The position numbers and the translations under genes were made by a program. The notes under the pieces are model-generated. The model was not told where the DNA came from, ran no database searches, and worked only from the letters and a program-made list of their open reading frames with translations. Of a stretch of DNA of 64,000 nucleotides, positions 57,760 to 64,000 are shown in pieces. Source of the DNA: E44-bin88 sp050123275 (lineage in GTDB: Bacteria; Chloroflexota; Dehalococcoidia; Dehalococcoidales; BS750m-G39); the NCBI GenBank assembly GCA_050123275.1, contig JASFHK010000004.1, forward strand, positions 1-64,000, read 5' to 3'. Position 1 is the first letter of the stretch. Each line of letters starts with the position of its first letter.

Positions 57760-58831
57760 GCGCCCTCCTTGCTAAGGGTAGCAGTAGGTGTTCTGTTAAA
57801 AATCGGGTGACGGGTAGGGCTACGGCGTCACCCATCGCATTGTAGCCGCTATTATAGTCACCGGGGATAGAATATGAATCGGGCAATCCCATTAATCTCG
57901 CTGCTTCCCGTACTGTTAATAAGCGTGTTTTTAATTCGCCATTAACTGAAATGACTATGAACTCGCGGCTACTTCCACCATTAGCTGTCCTTAGGCAACC
58001 TGAAATATCGTCAGTGCGTATCTCAAGCACTTGTTTTTTCCCCCTGATGCGCTTGTATCCGGGGAATACCCGTAACCCTTGCGTAAGAGCCTGCTTTAGC
58101 TTTGCCATGTGCTTAGGTGGTATCAATGCCAAGAGTTTCTTTGTTTGCTCACTTGTGTGAAGTGGAGCGTCGTATTCAATAACGTCGGATAGCTTTAGCG
58201 TTCGGGGTGGCGGCGTTTGCAGGCTCCACCAGATAACTTCTGTAAGACCATCTACCGCTCGTCTCAAAGCCTCAGGGTGTAGCCAATTTGGGGCGTCATC
58301 TGTTAAGCCATCCAAATTCACATCAGTTCTGACGCCTAAAACGAATATCCGTTTGCGTGATTGGGGGAGCCACCTTAGGGCGTCAAGCTGTAAAGGTCCT
58401 ACTTGGTAATTACGTCCGGTCAATGCTTGGTGCAGAGTGCGGTAGTTATTGCCTCTGCTAGTTGAGGTTAGCCCTGAAACATTTTCTACCACAACTATCG
58501 GGGGGCGAGTAGGCATTTCATCCATTATCTTAAGCCAAGTCCATACCAAGCCGCTTCTATTCCCGTTTATACCTTGCTGCTTACCCGCTAGCGACAAATC
58601 CTGACATGGAAAACTAGCCCAGGAAACGTCTGCCTGCGGAAGGTTCTGCCCCGAGAAGTTCTGTAATGGCCCGAGGTAGAAAGAATATGGGTCTTGATTA
58701 GCCAAGTAAACTTCAGCTTTCTTTGGTGAGATGTCGTTAGCCCAAGCTGTATGGAAATAAGGTTTTACCCCTTCTGTAACTAGGCCGCTTCCTGCAAAAA
58801 AGTCTAGGAATTCATAAAGCTCAGGCGACAT
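57710..58831 (-). CDS. dcm: DNA (cytosine-5) methyltransferase
   Basis: A 373-residue C5 methyltransferase. Motif I is FFAGSG (11-16), motif IV SFPCQDLS with catalytic Cys76, motif VI ENV (116-118), motif VIII QSRKR (157-161), and motif X in YNAMGDAVALPV (about 328-339). A target-recognition region lies between VIII and IX. With the DUF4928 protein and Vsr it forms a full restriction-modification-repair unit in one direction. The whole unit is clearly more AT-rich than the genes around it, a sign of transfer. Confidence 0.95.
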   Translation of the reverse strand: MSPELYEFLDFFAGSGLVTEGVKPYFHTAWANDISPKKAEVYLANQDPYSFYLGPLQNFSGQNLPQADVSWASFPCQDLSLAGKQQGINGNRSGLVWTWLKIMDEMPTRPPIVVVENVSGLTSTSRGNNYRTLHQALTGRNYQVGPLQLDALRWLPQSRKRIFVLGVRTDVNLDGLTDDAPNWLHPEALRRAVDGLTEVIWWSLQTPPPRTLKLSDVIEYDAPLHTSEQTKKLLALIPPKHMAKLKQALTQGLRVFPGYKRIRGKKQVLEIRTDDISGCLRTANGGSSREFIVISVNGELKTRLLTVREAARLMGLPDSYSIPGDYNSGYNAMGDAVALPVTRFLTEHLLLPLARRAHADNPRVFTKIQEAIR

Positions 58832-58861
58832 AGGCTCTCACTCTCCGATGGTGTCCGTGTA

Positions 58862-58867
58862 ATTATA
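58862..58867 (-). promoter_or_regulatory. Extended -10 of the methyltransferase gene
   Basis: Minus strand: TGATATAAT, an extended -10 with TATAAT at the complement of 58862-58867, 30 nt before the ATG. No clear -35. Confidence 0.55.
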
Positions 58868-58916
58868 TCATATAAGTATTGGGGAAGGGTGCTAAACAAG
58901 AAAAACGGAAGTAATA

Positions 58917-58937
58917 TTTTGCTAACCTTTTGCTAAC
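58917..58937. repeat. Tandem 10-bp direct repeat
   Basis: TTTTGCTAAC occurs twice with one base between (58917-58926 and 58928-58937), in the divergent gap between the methyltransferase and hydrolase genes. It may be a regulator site or the scar of an insertion. Confidence 0.45.
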
Positions 58938-58993
58938 GTATGAAAACAGACGGGGGTAATACGGCATCGTATTTACGCAAAGTCACCACTATA

Positions 58994-59022
58994 TTGACAC
59001 TGAACGGAGCAAGTGATAACTT
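58994..59022 (+). promoter_or_regulatory. Promoter of the secreted hydrolase gene
   Basis: TTGACA (58994-58999), 17-bp spacer, TAACTT (59017-59022) with a TG one base upstream. Predicted leader about 20 nt. Confidence 0.65.
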
Positions 59023-59047
59023 TGTTTGAGTCTGAAAGTAGGCTGAT

Positions 59048-60496
59048 ATGTTCAGTGTTGTGATGAAAAAGCTGGCCTTACTAGCGGTTATCGTGGTGCT
59101 GCTACAGCTCACTGCGGCCATTCCGGCGCGGGCCCAGTCCGAAGACGAGGTTAGGGTCAAGCAGCTCAACTTCGTCTTCCTGCACGGGGCGGGGGGCAAC
59201 CCCTGTTCCATGCAGCTTCTCTCCGACACCATCCTGGAGAATATAGAGCCTTACATCGCCGCCTACGAAGCCGCCAACCCCGGCATCGATATTCAGGTTG
59301 ACGTCATGAACCGCTGTTACCCCAACGATGTCGACATGAGGACCTGGGCCAACAACATCGCCGACAGCGTCGGGCGCCACTTTTCCGGTAAGCGGAACAT
59401 CATACTGGTCGGGCACAGCGCCGGCGGCAAGGCCGCCCTCTATGCCGTGGCTAACAACGTCAGCGGCATCACGGATAAGGTGGCTATGGTGGTGACCATC
59501 AACAGCCCGATTAAAGCCATGGGGGGCTATTACGCTACCGGCGGCACTTCCGTGGCTGATTTCTGCCGCGTCCGCTGGCTGGCCGGGGACGCGGGCATCT
59601 GCGACTCGGTGGCCAACTACGACAGCTCCGATGACGGCGCCTGGGTGGCGCAGAACAAGCACTGGCTGGCTTTCATCTCGGGTGAATCGGCTCCCTCCAG
59701 CGCCCAGTTCGGTTTCGGCGGCGTTGACGGCTGGCCCCGGGATATGGACGACGGCATCGTGCCCATGTCGGCGCAGTATTCCGACGCCGCCGACGTGGTC
59801 TATTACGGGGAGCATGGGCACGGCGATTTTGAGGTGTCGGAGGCAATCTCAGAGAATCTCGCGGAACAGATACTGACCTATATTTTCGGCGGGACTATCT
59901 ATTGCTCGCATTTCGTCCGCGAGGGCGCTTTCGAGCACAAGGCCAACTGGTTTTTGGGCACGGATTACTGGGACGAGGTCAAGGGCGGCGTTCTGGTCGA
60001 CAGCGGGCGCCTGGAAAACGCCAATGGTTCCTTTTTCTTCTGGGAAGATTGGAAAGAGGTGGTGGGGGATTGCCCCGAAGGGAGCCTGCGCAGTAACTTC
60101 ACCGTCGAGGCGGTGGACCCCTTTCTTTTCTTTACCAGCGTCGTCGAGTCGAGGTGGTTCCAGGCCGACGACCCCGACGATTGCCGCCTCTACATACACA
60201 GCCGCTCCGCGCCCCGTAATACCGTTAAGGTGGACTGGAAGATTTACCGCCAGGGGACGTTGCCCGATGGGCTCGAGCGCGACCATTATGAGGTCGAGAT
60301 AATCACAGGCACGCCGTTGACCAGCATACCCTACGTTTCCTGGCTTAACGACGACCCCAGCGACGTGAGAATACGCGTGGTTTCCGAAGCGGAGAGCCCT
60401 TTCCGCTGGTTCGAGGCGGAGTGGCGGCTCTATGCCAAGCAACCCAGGGAAAGGCAGATTATCGAAGAGCTTATGCTCGACCCGCTGGCGTCCTAG
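59048..60496 (+). CDS. Secreted alpha/beta hydrolase (lipase-like)
   Basis: A 482-residue exported enzyme. A signal peptide with KKLALLAVIVVLLQ ends near PARAQ (30). The oxyanion motif is HGAGG (46-50), the nucleophile Ser124 lies in GHSAGG, and the likely Asp (MDDGIVPMSAQ) and His (GEHGHGDF) follow at about 235-260. After residue 290 comes a second domain of beta type with WF and DD pairs, unlike typical lipases; it may bind substrate. The start may be Met1 (59048) or Met6. The enzyme may hydrolyse esters outside the cell. Convergent, overlapping the S2P-like gene by 4 bp. Confidence 0.82.
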   Translation: MFSVVMKKLALLAVIVVLLQLTAAIPARAQSEDEVRVKQLNFVFLHGAGGNPCSMQLLSDTILENIEPYIAAYEAANPGIDIQVDVMNRCYPNDVDMRTWANNIADSVGRHFSGKRNIILVGHSAGGKAALYAVANNVSGITDKVAMVVTINSPIKAMGGYYATGGTSVADFCRVRWLAGDAGICDSVANYDSSDDGAWVAQNKHWLAFISGESAPSSAQFGFGGVDGWPRDMDDGIVPMSAQYSDAADVVYYGEHGHGDFEVSEAISENLAEQILTYIFGGTIYCSHFVREGAFEHKANWFLGTDYWDEVKGGVLVDSGRLENANGSFFFWEDWKEVVGDCPEGSLRSNFTVEAVDPFLFFTSVVESRWFQADDPDDCRLYIHSRSAPRNTVKVDWKIYRQGTLPDGLERDHYEVEIITGTPLTSIPYVSWLNDDPSDVRIRVVSEAESPFRWFEAEWRLYAKQPRERQIIEELMLDPLAS

Positions 60497-61602
60497 AGCT
60501 TGAGCTTGGTTCGAATCTGGGCCAGCCGGGTCAGGCTTTCCCGCGATATGACGCCGACCACTTTATTGTCCTCGACCACAGGCACGTGATCGATTCCCTG
60601 TTCGTCCATGACCCCGAGCACGCTGGCGGCCGATTGCTGGGGGTGGACGGTTTTAAGCCGGCTGGCCGGTGTCATGATTTTATCGATATGGGCGCCGCGG
60701 TGCTTCTTGGCTACCCGTTTGGCGTCGTCCACGGTAACCACCCCTTTTAGCTCCTCTTCGTCGGCGATGAGGCAATAGCTCTGCCCCGTAGCCAGTATGT
60801 AATCGTGGATTAGCTGGCTGACGGTGGTCTGGGAGCTAATAAGAGCGCTCTCCCGTGACATTATATCCTGGGCCTTGACCGGTTCCAGCGCCTTGCGCAA
60901 AATGGCGCGGCGGCGGCTCTGGGCGGAGGCGGATTGCAATACCCACCCCGTGCCCACTATGGCCAGGCCGTTGAACCATTGCTGTTCGCGGATGAGGAGC
61001 AGGATACCGGCGGCGATGAGCAGCCAGCCGAGAATCCAGCCCAGAACGCTGGTGATGAGGATGGAGCCGTCGTGGTCGCCGCTGATTTTCCACAGGAACG
61101 CCCGCAGCAGCCTGCCCCCGTCCAGGGGAAAGCCGGGGATGATGTGGAAGAGAAAGAGCATGAAGAAGATATAGGACAGCCACTGGATGATGACGTAGGC
61201 CACCGTGCTGCCGGCGCTGAAGAGGATGGCGTGGATGCCGTAGAAAATGCCGCAGAAGAGGAGAGTGGTGAGCAGGCCGGTGGCGGCAATGAGTAACTCG
61301 ATGACGGGGCGGGTGGCTTCTTTGGTTATCTCGGCGCCGCCGCCGAAGACGAACAGGGTGATGCGCTTTACGGGCACGCCCCGGTTGATAACGATGAAGC
61401 TGATAATAAAGGAGCGCAGGCTGATGGCTAACAGAAAAGCCAGGCTGGTGACTATGCCCAGCGCCACCCTTTGCCACAGGGGATGGGCCTCGGGGAACTG
61501 TGTCACCATGATGGCGGTTATCAGGCCGAAAGCCAGTATCCAGGTATAGTGCAGGCTTATCTTGACCCCGAAAATACGGCTTAGTCTGGGTAGTGCTGCC
61601 AT
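60493..61602 (-). CDS. Site-2-protease homologue lacking the zinc motif, with CBS pair
   Basis: A 369-residue M50-family membrane protein. Strong family marks are ISLHYTWI at the start, RGVPVKRITLFVFGGGAEI, GFPLDGGRLLRA with the third-ligand Asp, and two CBS domains (about 245-365). Where active members have HExxH (between the second hydrophobic stretch and RGVPV), this protein has Arg63, Ser64 and Ile67 (LAISLRSFIIS). It should therefore be unable to bind zinc and act as a protease. It may regulate or bind partners. The reading frame is intact, so a frameshift is unlikely. Confidence 0.85.
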   Translation of the reverse strand: MAALPRLSRIFGVKISLHYTWILAFGLITAIMVTQFPEAHPLWQRVALGIVTSLAFLLAISLRSFIISFIVINRGVPVKRITLFVFGGGAEITKEATRPVIELLIAATGLLTTLLFCGIFYGIHAILFSAGSTVAYVIIQWLSYIFFMLFLFHIIPGFPLDGGRLLRAFLWKISGDHDGSILITSVLGWILGWLLIAAGILLLIREQQWFNGLAIVGTGWVLQSASAQSRRRAILRKALEPVKAQDIMSRESALISSQTTVSQLIHDYILATGQSYCLIADEEELKGVVTVDDAKRVAKKHRGAHIDKIMTPASRLKTVHPQQSAASVLGVMDEQGIDHVPVVEDNKVVGVISRESLTRLAQIRTKLKL

Positions 61603-61662
61603 CTTGCCTCCAGACTAAATATACCTCATTAGACGGTTTATGACCACCTTTTTAGCGGGTTT

Positions 61663-62466
61663 TCAGCGCTCTATCTGCACCAGCCGGTAGCGCAGCTTGC
61701 CCACCGGCGCCGTTATCTCCACGGTGTCGCCCTGCGCCCGGCCCACGACGGCTTTGCCGATGGGCGACTGGCTGGAAATCTTGCCGCTGGCGGGGTCGAC
61801 CTCGCGTGGGCTGACTATGGTGTAGCGCAGCTCCTCGCCGGAGGCGTCGTCGCAGAGGACGATGCTGTTGCCCACGCTGACCTTGGGGGCGGCTTTTCGG
61901 TTCTCGTCGATGATGGTCGCCGTCTTGAGGATGGCTTCCAGCTCCATGAGACGACCCTCTATATAGCTTTTTTCTTCCCGGGCGGCGTCGAGGGGAGCGT
62001 TTTCGCGGAAGTCCTTGTCCGCCGCCGCTCGCCTTATCTCCTCGGTGGCCTTGGTGCGCCGCACTTTAAGCTCGGCGATTTCGGCTTTGAGCTTGTCGTA
62101 GCCTTCCCTGGTCAGTGAGCTCGGCGGTGGCAGGTTGCGCTTGGTGGATTTAGGCAGGTTGCTCTTCGCTTTCTTGGGCTTGAGCTGGGCGGCCAGGCTG
62201 GCCTTGTTCCAGCCCTGCTTACGGGCGTAGGCCAGGAAGGCGCGCACCGTCTCGATATTGGCCAGGTAGCTGGTGTGCAGCGACGATAGCTGGGCGGCGT
62301 AGTCGGCCACCTCGCGGGGGATAAGGTCGGCGAAGGGGCGCTCGGCGCCGTACCAGCGCACGAACTGGTAGACCGGTTGCTGGCAGGTTTCGCCTTCCTT
62401 GGGGGGGAGAGTGGCCAAAAAGATGGTGGCGGCTTCGCCCAGGCTCGGATTCTGTTTCGTTGTCAT
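61663..62466 (-). CDS. greA: GreA transcription factor with N-terminal extension
   Basis: A 267-residue protein. The C-terminal part (about 108-267) is GreA/GreB: a coiled coil with the tip DKDFRENAPLDAAREE, which keeps the acidic tip residues, then the FKBP-like domain (SSQSPIGKAVVG). The first 95 residues resemble the SAM-like core-binding domain of phage integrases (YQFVRWYGAERPFADLIP; VRAFLAYARKQGW). A Lys/Pro-rich linker joins them. It rescues backtracked RNA polymerase; the role of the extension is unknown. The start is ATG at 62466, with GGGGAGCG; a TTG frame reaches 4 codons further. Confidence 0.88.
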   Translation of the reverse strand: MTTKQNPSLGEAATIFLATLPPKEGETCQQPVYQFVRWYGAERPFADLIPREVADYAAQLSSLHTSYLANIETVRAFLAYARKQGWNKASLAAQLKPKKAKSNLPKSTKRNLPPPSSLTREGYDKLKAEIAELKVRRTKATEEIRRAAADKDFRENAPLDAAREEKSYIEGRLMELEAILKTATIIDENRKAAPKVSVGNSIVLCDDASGEELRYTIVSPREVDPASGKISSQSPIGKAVVGRAQGDTVEITAPVGKLRYRLVQIER

Positions 62467-62496
62467 TTCGCTCCCCAATCTATACTAATTCGGGCG

Positions 62497-63288
62497 TTAT
62501 TTGCCCGCTTTCTGCACTATTTTAAGGGCGGCCTCGGCGGCCCTTCTCCCCGAAAAGAGCATGCCCCCGAAGGTGGGGCCCATGCGCGGCAGGCCGAAGA
62601 CGCTGGCCACCGCCATGCCGGCCACAATCAGGCCGGGATAGACCTCGCCGGTGCGCTCGACGACGGCGTCCTCCGATTTCTCGATCCAGAGGGCGCCTTC
62701 ACCCTTTACCTCAATCATTTTGCGTTTCACCAGCTTCTGGATGACGTCGGCTTCGTGGCCGGTGGCGTCGATGACCACCTTGGTCTCCAGCGGCACCGGG
62801 TCGAGGGCGGCCGCCTCCCTGGGGAGATGGTTGATGGGGTTCCAGTTGATCACTACCCCGGCAATCTTCTTGTCCTCCCTGACCACGATATCCTCGACGT
62901 AGGTCAGGCTGAAAATCTTGGCGCCGGCGGCGCAGGCGGCGGCGATGAGGCTGGCGCAGGCGTGGGGGGCGTCGGCGACGTATAAGCCTTCGCCCGCCGG
63001 CGAGTAGGGCACCCCCAGCTCGTCGAGGAACTCCTGGGCGGGCGCTCTCAAAGTAAACTTATTCATGAAGTAGCCGCCGACCCAGAAGCCGCCGCCCAGG
63101 TAGTTGTTGCGCTCGATGATGACCACCTTCAGCCCGGCTTTAGCCAGGTCGCGGGCGGCGATAAGACCGGCGGGGCCGGCGCCGACGATGATGACGTCGC
63201 TTTCGACGTATTCTTCAAATTGCTTGAGGAAGCTGGAAACGATAGCCCGGGTCACTTCCTTTTCACCTACGGGGTGGAATAAAGGCAT
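62497..63288 (-). CDS. thi4: Sulfide-dependent ADP-thiazole synthase (Thi4)
   Basis: A 263-residue Thi4-family protein, making the thiazole part of thiamin from NAD, glycine and sulfide. The FAD/NAD motif DVIIVGAGPAGLIAA (about 31-45) is followed by ERNNYLGGGFWVGG. Yeast Thi4 donates its own Cys sulfur; the corresponding region here (NWNPINHLPREAAA) has no Cys, so it should use free sulfide and turn over many times. The start ATG at 63288 has AGAGGAG 8 nt before it. Directly after thiC. Confidence 0.92.
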   Translation of the reverse strand: MPLFHPVGEKEVTRAIVSSFLKQFEEYVESDVIIVGAGPAGLIAARDLAKAGLKVVIIERNNYLGGGFWVGGYFMNKFTLRAPAQEFLDELGVPYSPAGEGLYVADAPHACASLIAAACAAGAKIFSLTYVEDIVVREDKKIAGVVINWNPINHLPREAAALDPVPLETKVVIDATGHEADVIQKLVKRKMIEVKGEGALWIEKSEDAVVERTGEVYPGLIVAGMAVASVFGLPRMGPTFGGMLFSGRRAAEAALKIVQKAGK

Positions 63289-63309
63289 ATTAAACACTCC
63301 TCTCTATAG

Positions 63310-64000
63310 CTAGCACTTGCCGGCGGGGACTTTCAGGTATCTGGCCACCAGCTCCATGGCGCAGAACTGCCCGCACATGCTGCAGGCCGAGCCGGTGGAG
63401 CTGTGCTTGCCGTGTACCTGGCGCGCCAGCGCCGGGTCTAAAGACAGCCGCGCCTGCTCTTCCCAGTCGAGCTGCTTGCGGGCGACGGCCATCTGCTTGT
63501 CGCGCTCGGCGGCGCCCTTGACGCCCTTGACGATGTCGGCGGCGTGGGCGGCGATACGCGAGGCGATGACGCCTTGCCTGACGTCTTCGGGGTCGGGCAG
63601 GGACAGGTGCTCGGCGGGGGTAACGTAGCAAAGGAAATCGGCACCGGCGGAAGCGGCGATAGCCCCGCCGATAGCCCCGGTGATGTGGTCGTAGCCGGCG
63701 GCGATATCGGTGACCAGCGGCCCCAGAACGTAGAAGGGCGCGCCCTTGCATACGGCCTTTTCCAGCTTGACGTTGGCTTCAATCTGGTTCAGGGGTAGAT
63801 GCCCGGGGCCTTCGACCATCGCCTGCACTCCGGCCTGGCGCGCTCGCTCGACCAACTCGCCGATAGCCAGCAGCTCCTCGATTTGCGCCTGGTCGGTGGC
63901 GTCGGCGAGGCAGCCGGGGCGCATGCCGTCGCCCAGACTCAGGGTAACGTCATATTCTTTAGCTATTTCCAGCAGGCGGTCGTAGTTTTCGTAGAGGGGG
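63310..64000 (-). CDS. thiC: Phosphomethylpyrimidine synthase ThiC (5' part outside the window)
   Basis: The C-terminal 230 codons of ThiC, a radical SAM enzyme that converts aminoimidazole ribotide to hydroxymethylpyrimidine phosphate. The segment SLGDGMRPGCLADATD is typical. The cluster motif is CSMCGQFC near the end, where three Cys bind [4Fe-4S]. The gene runs off the window at 64000; internal Met codons are not its start. It is paired with thi4 (21-bp gap). No THI box can be seen because the 5' region is missing. Confidence 0.95.
   Translation of the reverse strand, partial: PLYENYDRLLEIAKEYDVTLSLGDGMRPGCLADATDQAQIEELLAIGELVERARQAGVQAMVEGPGHLPLNQIEANVKLEKAVCKGAPFYVLGPLVTDIAAGYDHITGAIGGAIAASAGADFLCYVTPAEHLSLPDPEDVRQGVIASRIAAHAADIVKGVKGAAERDKQMAVARKQLDWEEQARLSLDPALARQVHGKHSSTGSACSMCGQFCAMELVARYLKVPAGKC

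Overview
This is a gene-dense, high-GC window (about 60% GC by eye) from an anaerobic bacterium, most likely a member of Dehalococcoidia (Chloroflexota), probably uncultured. That placement is inference. It rests on the gene mix: a divergent tubulin/FtsZ-like GTPase, a 2-hydroxyacyl-CoA dehydratase-family protein, a sulfide-based homocysteine cluster, a cysteine-less (sulfide-dependent) Thi4, an N-terminally extended GreA, and serA beside a class V aminotransferase. Most genes are housekeeping genes packed into operons with ATGA or TGATG junctions.

Layout: 0.1-4.1 kb, minus strand, dnaX-ybaB-recR plus an aldo/keto reductase and a small DUF6506-like protein. 4.2-5.5 kb, a single-gene tubulin-like unit with its own promoter and terminator. 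5.5-11.4 kb, gapA, a 2-hydroxyacyl-CoA dehydratase-like gene, an AT-rich orphan nuclease-like gene, tcmP, eno and a LOG-like gene. 11.7-14.3 kb, ligA-pth. 14.4-16.5 kb, a membrane-anchored protein with Gly-Tyr repeats and a DUF1015 gene. 16.5-21.3 kb, serA, aminotransferase, tyrS and ribF. 21.4-31.8 kb, tRNA-Thr, HAD phosphatase, ychF, holA, alaS-ruvX, ClC channel, acyl-CoA dehydrogenase-like protein and tgt. 31.8-36.0 kb, a sulfur operon: homocysteine synthase, NIL-ferredoxin, UPF0280, MauE-like membrane protein, lipoprotein and a NIL protein. It is preceded by a strong promoter, a structured RNA and an intrinsic terminator. 36.4-42.3 kb, aspS-tig-molybdopterin enzyme-clpP. 42.3-52.0 kb, minus strand, dprA-topA-xerD-pepP-efp-PHP-formyltransferase-HAD-pfkB. 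52.1-54.8 kb, a GNAT/acyl-CoA synthetase fusion. 54.9-56.3 kb, an MFS transporter and two tRNA-Ser genes. 56.4-58.8 kb, an AT-rich 5-methylcytosine restriction-modification island with Vsr. 59.0-64.0 kb, a secreted alpha/beta hydrolase, a protease-dead site-2-protease homologue, greA, thi4 and a partial thiC.

The genes share one theme: sulfide as a direct sulfur donor, both in homocysteine formation and in the thiazole of thiamin. The most interesting non-gene signals are the promoter/structured-RNA/terminator unit upstream of the homocysteine operon (35.75-35.97 kb), a family of five intergenic repeats with changing but still paired stems, and several promoters whose -10 box lies only 4-10 nt before the start codon (probable leaderless mRNAs). 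I see no rRNA, CRISPR array or insertion sequence. The only gene-free stretch longer than 300 bases is 35686-36017, which holds the RNA unit.
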